From NCBI GenBank assembly GCA_029582165.1, contig CM055876.1:31875317-31939316 (forward strand): a stretch of DNA of 64,000 bases, in the 5' to 3' direction. Source of the DNA: Portulaca oleracea (taxonomy: Eukaryota; Streptophyta; Magnoliopsida; Caryophyllales; Portulacaceae). Made by a program: the position numbers and the translations under genes. Positions 32,014-43,854 of this stretch are shown piece by piece; within the stretch, counting starts at the first letter, position 1; each line of letters begins with the position of its first letter. A model generated the notes under the pieces. The model saw only the letters and a program-made list of their open reading frames with translations. It had not been told where the DNA came from and ran no database searches.

Positions 32014-33491
32014 TGATAAGTGCATTATTTGCACTTATTTTTAGGTATTCGAAGCATAATCATGGTGATTTTTGGCTAAAAAGGTGTTTAATCTTCCCAA
32101 TTCTCTATTTACACTTGGTCTTTGCGTTTTTGGCATTGATTTTCAGGTTTAGGGCCAAAACGGTGATTTTTGGAGCAAATTTGGTAAGGTTAGGGTACCA
32201 CGGGCATCAACCATTGATAAGACCGTGGTAAAAATTTCAGCAAGAAGCGAGAAAACATGAGAGACACAACCTCGGCCGCCTGGTAGCGACACGACCGTGG
32301 TTGAGCTGTTTTCATGCGGGCGCTTATTTTTGCGGATATAACCGGGGGAAAGAAGGGGAACGCGGTTATCACTAATTCTGGGCAGAAAAGAGAGATTTTT
32401 AGAGAGGAATTCTTCACCAAAAACACCTTCATTCATCAAGAATCAATTCGAAAGCATTGAAGATTTGGAATTCGAGAAGGAGCACGCAACACTCTTGTGA
32501 AGTTCTTGAGAAAATCCTACGAATTTCTCCCTAGTGTTTGCTTTACTCTTCTCACTTTCTCTTCCTTAATTCTAGAATTGATTACCATGTTTAGAACGTA
32601 TTTCTTGTTTTCAATGAATACTTGTGAGTAGATTTCGTTCTTTCTAGGGTTTTACGAACCATCAATATGGAGTTTGATTAGAAATGTTTTAGTTTGTACT
32701 TGAATTCTCAATTGAATCAATAGAAGGTTGCGTTTTTCTTGCTTACGAATGTTCTTAAGGCCTTGGATGTTTGTAATTCAGAAATTAACCTAAGAAGTAC
32801 CGAAAGGTGAATTAGGGGAATTTGACCACCAACCCTTCTACCTAGGCCTGCGAAAGTTGAAAAAGGAGTAGTAGACTAGGGAATCATTAGGTAACCCGAC
32901 CTTGCTTAGACCTTCAATTCTGTTTAACACAAAAGCATTTAAAGTTGTTGATTAGGTTAGTCAGGATAATTCTATTTAGCATCGAAAGGGCGATAGAATT
33001 TAGAGGTTATCGATTCTTAATTCGTTTGAGTTATTTTCTTGTGCTTGCTTTAATCTGGCTTTCAGACCCTGTTGTTAGGTGAGTAAAACCCTAGAAGTCT
33101 TCATCCATCGAATTACCTCGAGTTAATCCTTTCTAGTCCACTTTAGTTTTAGTTAGTTCATTAGAAGTCATAAACAATTCATCAACCCGATTGGCTTAGC
33201 AATCAAGTAGAGGGATAGTTCACTGAGTTACTAGACCAAGTCCCTGTGGGATCGACCTTGACATTGCTACAATAGTGTCTTTATCTCGGTGAAGGGGTCA
33301 AATCTTGCATCTTTTTTTTTTATCCAATCGAATAGGAATATGGAATATCATAATAATGGTAGAAATAGAACGAAGGGATATTCTCCACAAAATTTTATAC
33401 TATAAATATAAATCGAATTAAGCGTTAAGCCACAGAATTTTTTTCCAAGAATGTTTTATCAATTCCTTTCTTTGCGCTTGCGGCCCTGTCA
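32014..33491 (+). repeat. Athila 3' LTR (1478 bp, with a 198-bp foreign segment)
   Basis: It matches 12090-13370. Near its end, after ACAATAGT (33276), the seven bases found in the 5' LTR (ACCCGTA) are replaced by 198 bp of unrelated AT-rich DNA up to 33474, and then the LTR resumes CGCTTGCGGCCCTGTCA. Confidence 0.92.
33277..33474. other. 198-bp filler-like insertion in the Athila 3' LTR
   Basis: AT-rich sequence unrelated to the rest of the window. It has no terminal repeats or target duplication. Its composition resembles organellar spacer DNA, but that is only an impression. A short reading frame is absent. Confidence 0.6.
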
Positions 33492-34300
33492 TCGGGTAAG
33501 TACGGGTCGGATGTATTTCGGGTTCGGGTAAATACGGGTCGTGTGTATTCCAGTTTCGGGCGGTTTGGGTCGGGTTTACGGCTCATGACCGCCCTTTTTC
33601 TCAGTCACTTACAACTAATAAAATTGATTATAATTAGTCAAAGACATCTGTGTAATGTACCATTCCATTCCATGTTCGACCACCAGGATATGTCATAGTT
33701 GTATAGACATATTAATATACACCTAAGGGACAAAATTTGGCAATCTTCAAGTCTACAAGTATTATGCGGTTTACGTCAACAATCCACGAATAACAATACT
33801 TATGAAATATATAGGGTTTTGGGATGCTAATATACTGAACTTTTGGGGTATTAGACAATAATGCACTGAACTTTGACCTTGGACAATAATATACTATTTT
33901 ACTGAAAGAGAGGAGAGAGGCGGGACTACAGGAGTTTGAGGGTTCATTGAAAGAGTGAGTGAGTGACAGTGTTAGAGTTTTGTTTTGGTCATTTGTTACT
34001 TGATTATTTTATTTGTATGTCTCTCTCTACGCACAGCTTTCCAAAGCCACCAAATATTTTACTTTTGGGCTTTAATTTTCATGACATGGGCCCATTTTTT
34101 TGCACATGGTCAAAGTAGACAAAACACTTAAAATTGAAGTGTCTGACCCAACGGGTCGACCTAGACCTGACCCGACATGACCCGTTTTTACCAGGTTCTT
34201 TGGGTTGGGTCATTTTCGGGTCCTGGGTTGGAATTTCATGTTCAAAACCAACTTTTTGCGGGTCGGGTTTCCGGGTCGGGTCGAGAATTGCCAGGTCTAT
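33492..34300 (+). mobile_element. hAT-like non-autonomous element, right fragment
   Basis: It continues the element whose first 63 bases are at 12027-12089. It aligns along its whole length with 54465-55266. Its end is CGGGTCGGGTCGAGAATTG then CCAGGTCTAT, the inverted counterpart of the left end. Confidence 0.75.
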
Positions 34301-36429
34301 ATAAGGACTCCATAATAACATGAACTTAGTAATATCAATAGGTACTTAAAATAATAGTACAAACTTTATAATAGCAATATTATGAAAATAATCATATGAA
34401 ACTTACTAGCATCATAAACTTAATACCATAATATGAAGCTTGATACTAATAATAATAATATACACAATATTGATAATATGGAAAACTTATCAATAATATG
34501 ACCTTAAAATATAGTATGAAAACTTAGTAACCATTTGGAACATAATAGTAATTCAAAACTTAATAATTAGTTCTAGTAATAATATTACACTTGTAATAAC
34601 TTGAAAACTTAGTATTCATGATAACAATATGAAAAACTTCTAATAACACAAAACTTAATAATATTATTACGAAAAACTTGATAATAATCATATGAATAAC
34701 TTAGTAACCTTAGTAATAGGAACTTAATAATTTTTAAAATAATCAAAGATACTTACTAATAAAGAGAACTTCAAAATAATAATAGGAACTTAGTAATATA
34801 GTGAAACTTGATAATATCATGACTTAATAACATAAAATATATTTCCAAACATGAACCCCAGTAAAAAAAATAGAAGTAACTTACTAGTATTAACAATATG
34901 AATTTATCATTATGATAAAACTTAGTACTAGCATGAATATCACAACATGAACATTCACTAACATCATAAGACTAATCATGGGTCTTTGAAACCACTATAT
35001 CAACCACAAACACATTATAATCCAACCCTAAAACAATGTTCCAAGTTACTAATCATATTTTCCAGAATACTAACGATTACACAACACTTGATACTTCAAC
35101 AACCTATTCAAGAATACATAAACATCAAACAGTATCTAATAACAGTACACCCAAAATAATATATATAGAGAAAAAAAGAATAGGGTTAGCGCTTATACTA
35201 TCAAAGGCCAACGGGGTGGTGCTCGGGTGGTGACTGGCAGTCGACGGGGCGGTGGTCGGCGTCTGGGCAGCGGCGGCAAGGGTTTCCGACGGTGGGCGGC
35301 AGGCGGTGGGGCACTGAACAGTAGCAACAGTAGTAGCTTCCAACAGCGGGCTCGAGTCCGTCCTCGCCGGAGGTGATGCGGACGTTGCCAGAGACTGGGG
35401 GTGTCCTCGGAGGTCCGGTCGTCGACTGAGGAGTGTTGAGGTGCGGTGGTTGCCGGAAAAACGAGACAACGGCGGCGGAGGGAGTTCACGTTAGGGCATG
35501 AGAAGTTAGAGGTGGTGTTTTGTGGAGGGATTCTGGGCGATGGTGATGGCCGGCGGTGGTCGGAAAAAGCGAGGGGTTCTCGCCGGTGGACAAAAGGGAG
35601 GTCGGAGGTGGTGTTGGGTGGCTTGGTGTGGTGTGGTGGTGCAGAGAGGGCATCGGGGTTGACCGGGAAAGCAACAGTAACACAAAAAAAGAAGAAGGAA
35701 GAGGAAGAAGAGAGAAGAAGGAAGAAGAAGAAGAAGAAGAAGAATGGAGGAAGAAGAAGAAGAATAAGAGAAGAAGAAATGGAGAGGGTGCACTGTGATG
35801 GTGTTGTATTTCGTCGAGCAGCAGCACAGCAGGTAGTGTACTATATTAGTGAGGAATAAGAGAGAGAGAGAGAGAGGAGACACGTGTGAGGAGAGGGTAG
35901 GGCAAAAGGGGGGCATGCCTGGGTAGTGGGGGTTGTATTTTGCAACTCAAAAAATCGGATAGGTGGTTATCAGATTTCTTGAGAAAGGGTTTTCAATAAA
36001 ATAGGGAAAAAATGGAAAGAAAAGGGTAGGGGGTGAGGTTATCAAGATGATGTCACCAACAAAAAACAAATACTATCAAAAATACCCCTAATATTAATAT
36101 TACCTGAAAACAAATTCAAAACTAGATAAAATTTCCACAACTGATCCAAATAAAATTCTTCCCAAAGCTCGAAAATTCCTAACTGATATTTTTAAGACTC
36201 TAAAATTTCAACGAACTCACTCGCGGTCCTAAAAGCTCCGTGTGAAAAACAGGTAAACACATAACAAATTAAAACACACGTTAGACAATTTTAACGGTAA
36301 CTACATTAGTATTTTTCGAGGTTTTACATCATTCCCCACTTAAAGAAGTTTCGTCCCCGAAACTTAAACTCAATACTAACCACACACTTATTTTCTATTA
36401 AGACTTACTCACAAACTCGGGGTTTTACA
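34301..36429 (-). repeat. Probable 3' LTR region of the chromovirus
   Basis: On the minus strand the DNA after the chromovirus pol reads AAGTGGGGAATGA, a polypurine tract, then TGTAAAACC, a plausible LTR start at 36429. A second tract plus LTR start lies 101 bases further (36328), so the junction is tandemly duplicated. The region has a repetitive AT part (34320-35040), a GC-rich part (35190-35680) and GAAGAA/GA runs (35690-35875). Proline/serine-rich frames here are low-complexity artefacts. Confidence 0.5.
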
Positions 36430-36474
36430 TCATTCCCCACTTAAAGAAGTTTCGTCCTCGAAACTTAAACTCAC

Positions 36475-38607
36475 CTAGCTGTTGAACAAGTGAGGATATT
36501 TTATGCGTATCTCTTCTTCGGTTTCCCAGGTGGCCTCAGCCGTGGTATGATTTGCCCACAATACCTTGACTAGAGGAACAGTCTTCCTGCGCAATTGCTT
36601 CTCCCTACGGTCCAAGATCTCGACTGGTTGTTCCTCGTAGGTTAGATCTTCCCTTAGTTGCAACGGTTCTGGTTCAATCACATGCGAAGGATCTGCAACA
36701 TATTTTCTCAACTGAGAGACATGGAAAACATTGTGTACTCGAGGTAAATCTCCCGGTAACTCTAATTTATAAGCCACTTCTCCTATGCGCTCCAAAATAG
36801 GATATGGCCCAATGTATCTTGGAGTCAATTTTCCCGCTTGACCAAATCTCATGACCCCTTTTGTAGGCGATACGCGCAGAAACACATAATCTCCTACCTC
36901 GAACTCCAAAGGTCTTCGCCTTCGGTCGGCGTAACTTTTCTGCCGACTTTGTGCCGTCCTCATCCTATCTTGTATGACCATTACTTTTTGGGTTGTGTGT
37001 TGGATTAACTCTGGGCCGATAATGAGGGCTTCATCAATATCTTGCCTACACAAAGGAGTCTTACATCTTCTCCCATATAATGCCTCAAACGGCGACATCC
37101 CAATACTAGCATGGAAGCTATTGTTGTAGGAGAACTCAATCAAGGTTAGCTCAACATCCCATGATTTTTTAAAATCCAAAGCACACGCTCTCAACATATC
37201 CTCCAATGTCTGAATCGTCCTCTCTGTTTGCCCATCCGTAGCTGGATGGAAACCGGTGTTGAAATTCAACTTAGTACCAAAAGCTTCCTGTAACTTCTTC
37301 CAGAATCCTGACTGAAATCTTGTATCCCTGTCTGAAACTATCGAACTAGGGTCTCCATGCAGTCGCACTATCTCACTCACGTAAGCATGGGCTAACTGGT
37401 CTAGCGTCCAAGTGTTAGCCACAGCGAGGAAATGTGCAGACTTGGTTAATCGATCCACAATCACCCAAATGGTGTTGTTCTTCTTTCTGGTCCTAGGAAG
37501 ACCAATTACAAAATCCATAGCTATTGAGTCCTACTTCCATTCTGGAATTTCCAATGGATGCTATAGACCTGCTGGTCTCTGATGTTCAGCCTTGACTCGC
37601 TGACAGGTTAGACATCGAGACACATAATCAGCCATTTCTTGTTTTATATTGCTCCACCAGAAGGTTTGCTTGAGGTCCTTGTAAAGCTTATTTCCTCCTG
37701 GATGTACTGAATATGGAGTGTTGTGCCCTTCATCCAAGATTCTCCATTTTAATTCCTCCATATTTGATACACATATTCGATTATGGAACCTCAACGTTCC
37801 ATCCTCATGTATCACAAAACCTGGGGCTTTCCCTTGTGTCACCTCTTCCCTTATCTTTTCCAACTGTAAATCCAATTCCTGAGAATTCTTAATCTCCTCC
37901 AGAAGAGTCGGCTGGATATCCATGGCGTTCAACACAACACCTTTTCCGGGAATCATTACATTGAGCTCCAATCTTCTGAATTCCTCACATAGCTGATGTG
38001 GCAGGGTCACCAAGTGATTTACTGTGGGGTAAGGTCTTCGACTCAAAGCATCTGCTACTACATTGGCCTTTCCTGGATGATATTGAAAATTGACATCATA
38101 GTCTTTTAGGAACTCTAACCATCTGGTTTGATGAAGATTCAGCTCCTTTTGAGTGAAGAGATACTTTAGGCTTTGATGATCAGTAAATATTTTGCAATGC
38201 ACACCATAAAGGTAGTGCCTCCAGATTTTGAGAGCAAAGACCACTACTGCTAACTCCAGGTCATGAGTAGGATAACTTTTCTCATGAGTCTTCAACTGCC
38301 TTGAAGCATAAGCGATTACTTTCCCATTTTCCATAAGAACACACCCTAACCCACCATGTGAGGCATCACTACAGATAACAAAGCCTTCGTTTCCTTGAGG
38401 CAGAGTAAGAATAGGTGATGAGGCGAGTCTCTGCTTCAACTCCTGAAAAGCCTTCTCACATTTTTCTGACCATATAAACTTCACAGACTTTCTAGTCAAA
38501 TTGGTGAGTGGTGTTGCGATCTTGGAGACATCCTGAACGAACTTCCGGTAGTACCCAACCAAACCTAGAAACTTCTCACTTCTGTGGCATTCTTCGGGGT
38601 AGGCCAT
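36475..38607 (-). pseudogene. Chromovirus RNase H, integrase and chromodomain, one frame with two stops
   Basis: The frame runs leftward from 38607. RNase H is seen as ICSDASHGGLGCVLMENGK and FTDHQSLKYLF. The integrase zinc finger is HPGGNKLYKDL...CLTCQRVK. After two nonsense codons (37563-37561 and about 37533-37531) the integrase core follows: [20 protein letters not shown] and [12 protein letters not shown] carry the D, D and E catalytic residues. The C-terminus ([22 protein letters not shown] then [16 protein letters not shown], given in parts) is a chromodomain, which targets insertion to marked chromatin and places the element in the chromoviruses, probably Tekay/Del. Confidence 0.9.
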
Positions 38608-39230
38608 TTACTAACGGATTCCACTTTCTGTGGGTCCACTGCTACCCCATCTTTGGAAACAATATACCCAAGAAAAGCCACTTTCTCCAACCAAAACTCG
38701 CACTTGGAAAACTTCGCATATAATTCGTTGACCCCCAAAGTCTCCAACACCTTTCGCAAGTGTTGTGTATGGTCTTCCCGTGTCCTTGAGTAAATCAAAA
38801 TATCATCAATAAAGACTACAACAAACTTATCCAAGAAGAGTATTCATAAAAGTGGCTGGAGCATTAGTAAGACCAAAGGGCATAACCACGAACTCATAAT
38901 GACCATATCGGGTCTGAAAAGCAGTCTTGGAAATATCTTCTTCCCGAATTCTCAACTGATGGTATCCCAATCTCAGGTCAATCTTGCTGAAAACTGTAGC
39001 TCCCTTTAACTGATCGAAGAGATCATCGATCTTGTGATAGCAATTCGGTTCTTAACCGTAATCTTGTTCAGCTCCCGGTAGTCGATGCACAATCTCAGAC
39101 TACCGTCCTTCTTCTTCACAAAAAGAACTGGTGCGCCCCATGGAGAGGTGCTTGGTTGTATATATCCCTTCTCCAACAACTCATCCAACAATCTGAGACT
39201 ACCGTCCTTCTTCTTCAGCTAGGGCCATTC
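38565..39230 (-). pseudogene. Chromovirus reverse transcriptase, broken
   Basis: The N-terminal palm is read at 39191-39006 ([34 protein letters not shown]), and the catalytic box [11 protein letters not shown] is at about 38820-38788. The part between is frameshifted ([20 protein letters not shown] is visible in another frame, near 38925-38860). A short stretch of DNA (ATCTGAGACTACCGTCC, 39191-39210) repeats 39091-39110, so a small duplication breaks the frame just upstream. A further shift near 38600 separates it from the RNase H frame. Confidence 0.8.
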
Positions 39231-39648
39231 TGTAGGGAGCCTTGGATATTGGAGCAGCTCCAGGCTCTAAATCGATGCAGAAATCTACTTCTCGTTGTGG
39301 TGGCATCCCTGGAATTTCCTCAGGGAATACATCTGGATATTCTTACACCAAAGGAATGGTTTCGAGAGATGCGTTCTCAGCTTTAGTATCCATAACATTG
39401 CTATAAATCCTCACACCCTTGTCCCATCAACTTTTGAGCTTTTAAAGCAGAAATGATTCTCACTCCTCGGAGATGTCAATCGTTGTAGTGGACCACTTTT
39501 CTCCCATTTGGACCAATTAAGGTCACGTTTTCCTTACAACAGTCGATCTGTGCTTGATATCTAGCCAACTAATCCATACCCAAAATCACATCAAATTCCA
39601 TTAATTCGAATTGGTATAAATCAGCATCAAACTCCTGATTGCCTTTGA

Positions 39649-40056
39649 TTATTGGACATCTTTTATATAACTTCCCACACTGCACTGATGTCCCGTAGGT
39701 AAGGTTACCGACATAGTTTCATTTTCTTTGGAGGATGTTAACTTAGTCTTTTCTACTATATCAGGAGATATAAAGGAATGACTAGCACCAGAATCAAACA
39801 ACACATAAACATGATAGGAATAAAGAAGGAAAGTACCAGTGACAACATCCGCCTCATTTTCAGCTTCCTCCCTCTTCATCACATAGATTCTACCTTCAGC
39901 ATTTCGTGGTGCTTGCTGCTGACGGGGTGGTGGTGGTGGAAGCGCCCTGACCTGATTGTTCCGGTTTCCATTGAAGCCCCCCTGGGTTCGAGTGAGGTCT
40001 CCCGTGATTCCCAAGATATTCGATCCTACGCTGATTGTTGGGTGGTAAAGCACCAC
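39649..40056 (-). pseudogene. Chromovirus aspartic protease region, fragment
   Basis: The catalytic motif is VLFDSGASHSFISPDIV, followed by LTSSKENETMSVTLPTGHQC. The frame differs from gag and RT and stops at 39649. A second protease segment (39650-39400) is not open in any long frame. Confidence 0.75.
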
Positions 40057-41128
40057 GATTTACGTCTCCGGTGTTACTCGATCCTCCTTCAGCTGAATGT
40101 GGGCAGTTCTTTATAATGGGGTGAGGACTACCACATCGATAACAAATCACCCTAGTAGGGTTTCTGCATTCCCGAGCAAAATGTCGAGGCCTTCCACATG
40201 CCCTGCATGTAACACTGTGTTGTTGAGGTCGTCCCTGATGTCATTGCCAAGTATTGGGCCGGAACCTCTTAAAAGGAGGTGGGGGCTGAGGGACGAAGCG
40301 AGGAGGTTTTCTCCTTTTGTCATTCTGCTTGACCAACTGTGTTGTCCGATTATTCAACACACGTTCCACATTCGCAGCCACTTCAAGCATGTCCTTATAT
40401 GAGTTAAAAGTACACACCGACAATTTCTCCTAAATGTTGTAATTTAGCCCATCTTCAAAGCGGTTCATTTTCAATTTTTCATCGCCGATGTAAATCGGTG
40501 CGAACCTTAACAATTCCATGAATTTGGAAGCATATTGAAGCACTGTGTCTCCCCCTTGTTGTAGCTCCAGAAATTCCTTCTCCTTGGCTTTTTAGAGAGC
40601 CATAGGGTAAAATCGATTCCTCAGCATCTCCTTGAATCTGTCCCAACCAAATCTAGGTTCGTTTTCCCTTTCCTTCATGCTCATCCACCATAAATCTGCC
40701 TCACCCTTGAGATGATAGGTTGTAAAATTTACTTTTCGATCCTCGGGACACTGGATCGCCTCAAATATCTTCTCCACATCTCTTACCCATTCTTCAAAGA
40801 TTTTGGGATCAGCTACCCCGGTATACGATGGAGGGTTCAAGTTATTGAAATCCCGAAAAAGGGAGGATCGACCTTCCTTTTGCTGACCCGCCATCCATTG
40901 GAATTGCTCGGATTGCCGGGCCATTAATTCCATCATTATGAGTTGCGTAAGATCAGGCCCCGAGGTTTGAGTACTTTCTTGATTGGATGATGTCGCCCCT
41001 TGCACAAAATGTGTCGCAGCTTCGTATAATGGTGCATACCGCTGTCTCAGTGCTGCCATGGATGGAACTGGTGGTGGAGGTGTTTCCTGAGGCCTTTTTC
41101 CCATTATCCTGGACCATTCTTTTTGCAA
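40057..41128 (-). pseudogene. Chromovirus gag with zinc knuckles, one frame with several stops
   Basis: From ATG 41128 the frame gives a Ty3-type gag: LFRDFNNLNPPSYTGVADPK, FEEWVRDVEKIFEAIQCPED and TYHLKGEADLWWMSMKE. A TAA at 40594-40592 interrupts, but the same frame continues (KAKEKEFLELQQGGDTVLQY, VAANVERVLNN) with further stops near 40430 and 40243. The nucleocapsid part has a CCHC knuckle, CRACGRPRHFAREC, and a second, weaker one, CYRCGSPHPIIKNC. Most of the damage is nonsense changes rather than frameshifts. Confidence 0.85.
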
Positions 41129-41665
41129 TCAATCAGCACAGACAACTATCAATTAGTCTTACATTTTCCAATAATTCATAATACTAGGATATAAATTCCA
41201 CTTTCTACAATACTTGCATAAGATAACAAGACCAACCTTTAATAAACATTTAAAAGTAATAACACCATGTTTCCATCACTTTGTCACACAACTAAACAAT
41301 TTCCAATCAATGATAAGTAAAATCACATACTATGGCATTTGTACTTCAACATTTTTCCAATAATTCAAATCTTTTCCATTTCACATTCATAACTCAACAT
41401 AACAAAAGTCAAATATAGTATACTTCACAAAATGGGAAAAACTCAACATATCATTCAATCATCATAAAAAAGGACATAACTTTCTTACTCTATCCAAAAC
41501 ATAACATAGAATCCAACTGCATACGATAACTTTCTCATTACAAAACATGTTCATACCAATACCATAAGTACTATCATGCAGGAAAGTAGCAAAACATAAG
41601 ACTAAATACTTTCAGAGTTATATACAAAACCAGGGAGGGGATCTCATAAAAGTCAAAGCATGAGA

Positions 41666-42295
41666 CTAGATCCTAAGACGCTTCCTGACCCTCCTCGCAG
41701 ACTCCGGATTCCAACTTGGGTCATCCGACCCGTCTCCTGAGTCAGAATCCCCGTTTGAAACATCCACAAGACCCTCCTCAGGATCCTCATCACGCTTCTC
41801 CCCTGCCTCCATCACCGGCTCCTCCGGATCCTCGTCGTCGCTCAGGTCCGGAGGTGGTGCCTCACTGGGGTCCACGTCTATGAGGTCGACCGGAGAGGCC
41901 TCCACCATAGCCTGGACCAAGGCAAGAATGGTAGGGGCTGCCGGTACTCTCCCGCACCACTGGCAATCGCGTAACCAGGGTGCCTCCGGGTTGGCTGGGG
42001 GAAGAGATGGTAACATCTGTGTGGCGCGGTATCCCCAGACCGCATCACTCGTCAGAGTTATCAACAAAAAGTTGACCATGCAACCTTCATGTGCAAGATA
42101 GGTGGTGTGCATGGGTACATCCAAATGTAGATTGATGTCTGGTAGAATCCGGTTGACGTAATCAGCAAGCAGGTCCTCGGGGTTCATCCAGAATACAAGA
42201 TGAAACATGCTGTCCTCAATATGGAAACTGTGCCGTATCGCTGGATCAATGCCTATCAAAACAACCATTTGTGAGTATGAAGAAAAATAAAACAC
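41666..42295 (-). CDS. Unrecognised acidic protein upstream of chromovirus gag
   Basis: The frame is open for 209 codons on the same strand as the chromovirus. A plausible 3' splice site (TTTTGATAG|GCATTGATCC) at about 42255 suggests the real coding part starts IDPAIRHSFHIEDSMFHLVF. A TATA box (CTATAAAAG, minus strand, near 42440) and a candidate 5' splice site (GGG|GTAATAA, near 42316) lie upstream. The C-terminal half is acidic (DLSDDEDPEEPVME, DSDSGDGSDDPSW) and ends in basic RRVRKRLRI. I recognise no domain. It could be an extra 5' ORF of the chromovirus or an unrelated gene fragment. Confidence 0.4.
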   Translation of the reverse strand: MFYFSSYSQMVVLIGIDPAIRHSFHIEDSMFHLVFWMNPEDLLADYVNRILPDINLHLDVPMHTTYLAHEGCMVNFLLITLTSDAVWGYRATQMLPSLPPANPEAPWLRDCQWCGRVPAAPTILALVQAMVEASPVDLIDVDPSEAPPPDLSDDEDPEEPVMEAGEKRDEDPEEGLVDVSNGDSDSGDGSDDPSWNPESARRVRKRLRI

Positions 42296-42299
42296 AAGA

Positions 42300-43619
42300 A
42301 AAGACTGATATTATTACCCCATCCCACCTACGCTCACACTCCGAAGGTAGCTTCCTAGGGTCTAACGGGAAATCTATTAGATATCTAAGAGTTACACATT
42401 CCCCTGAACCAACCACGAAAAGGCAAATCAGCTCCTCCTTTTATAGTCGAACCGAGCCCTCCTATTCTAATCTCAGCCCTTCGATCCTTCTTAATCTGGA
42501 CAACCACGATGAATTTTAATGGTTTTAGAGATGATGATGATGGTGTACAGGGGGAGGAGCTAAAATGGGTTCACGTGGGGTCATGTGAGAAAAAAGATAA
42601 CAACGTAATCGTTTTTTTGCACGAAAATATACTTATATAATATCATATAATGAGTTAATTATAAACTTTACTTATCTTTTTAAATATAAAATGAAAAAAA
42701 TAGAAGAATAATTTGTGCAAATATGTAATCGAATATATTATATATCATGCACTATATTATATATAATACCAATTTTAAAATAAGGCTTACGAGTTGTTTG
42801 TATTTAAATTTTAATATTAGTTTTTGAATGTTATTAATTAGATGTAAATTTATAAGTGTTCACGACTTTAAATATGACCCCGCTAAATTTAGTTTCTAGA
42901 TTCGCCATTGATGGTGTATGCTACATTCTCTTCTTCAACTGAATATGCAACAAACAAAGGGAGAAATTGAGTGAGAGATGGAGATATATCATGAGATATT
43001 GCGAAAATCTGAGAAAAGGGAAGAGAAGAACAAGAGAAGAATAGAAGAGAGAAGGAGATGAGATGAGATGATGAGAGAAGGAAATTGAGATGATTTAGTT
43101 ATTGTGGTGAGGTGTTTCGGTGTGTATCTGCACAAAATAGGAAAACAGAGAGGAGAGGGAGTGAGTGACGAGAAAGAGAAAGAGAAAAGTAAGGGTGGAA
43201 AAGAAAGAAAAGGAGAATGGGAATTAGAATTAGAGTTTGGTATTTGTTCGGTTGAATAAGAAGGGAAACGGGTAAGGGTAGAAGGGTTTTGGGTATGGGT
43301 TATCGGGTAGCTGGGTATTAGGATTTGAGGGGGGTTTGGGCTAGAATGGTGTGGGCTGAGGGAAGAAAGGAGGGATTTGAGCTTGGAAATAATAAGGAAT
43401 ACTTAAGTTTTTATTTTATTTTCAATTTTTATCTTTTTGATTCATATTTAGCCATAATTAGAACTAAAATGATAAAATGCCATAGAATCTAATAAAGTTG
43501 CAAAATGAGTAAAAACATAATAAAAATACTAATTTAATTATTAAAAACAAGCAAACGTCATAGAATAAAGGGGAAAAATCATGCAAAATACGGCTCTTCG
43601 TGGAAGAAGAAGAAGCGGT
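42300..43619. other. Non-coding DNA between the chromovirus and Copia
   Basis: 42400-42560 holds the TATA-like site noted for the frame at 42295-41666. 42600-42900 is AT-rich. 42950-43400 is GA-rich. I could not find a 5' LTR for the chromovirus here, though it should lie in or near this stretch. Confidence 0.4.
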
Positions 43620-43854
43620 TCACCGCGCTAGCGCGCTCGTCCCTTGCTTGTTGGGCGCATTCAATCCTGATTTAGAAGGTTGGCTCGTCTTAAAACTTAA
43701 CCCCGAATCAGGGTTTAACCCGGGCGGAGCAGAAGCTCCCACCTTTTGGATACCTCGGTAGCTCCCCAAAAGCTCATCTGACCCCAAGGTGTTTGTGATT
43801 GTTCCAGAAGAAATGAAACAAAAGATATGGAATTTCCGACCAAGCAATTCAGGA
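43620..43854. other. Junction downstream of the Copia pol with no recognisable Copia LTR
   Basis: After the Copia stop at 43855 the expected polypurine tract and a copy of the 275-bp LTR are not seen. Instead there is a GC-rich segment (GCGCTAGCGCGC near 43626) and unfamiliar sequence. Confidence 0.4.

Larger units (their letters stand above)
12090..33491 (+). mobile_element. Complete Athila element with a nested Tat-like insertion
   Basis: The order is 5' LTR (12090-13370), tRNA-Asp-type primer binding site, gag, protease-RT-RNase H-integrase, a repeat-rich spacer, the Athila ORF3, a long non-coding 3' region and the 3' LTR (32014-33491). The 5-bp target duplication TCGGG is present at 12085-12089 and 33492-33496. 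Removing the inner element (19697-28416 and one AGGGT) leaves about 12.7 kb, normal for Athila. gag and pol are broken, so it is not autonomous now. Confidence 0.95.

Noticed and set aside
35193..35916. Several overlapping proline/serine- or glutamate/lysine-rich frames.
   Set aside because: They read GAAGAA/TTCTTC and GGTGGT simple sequence on both strands; no conserved content.
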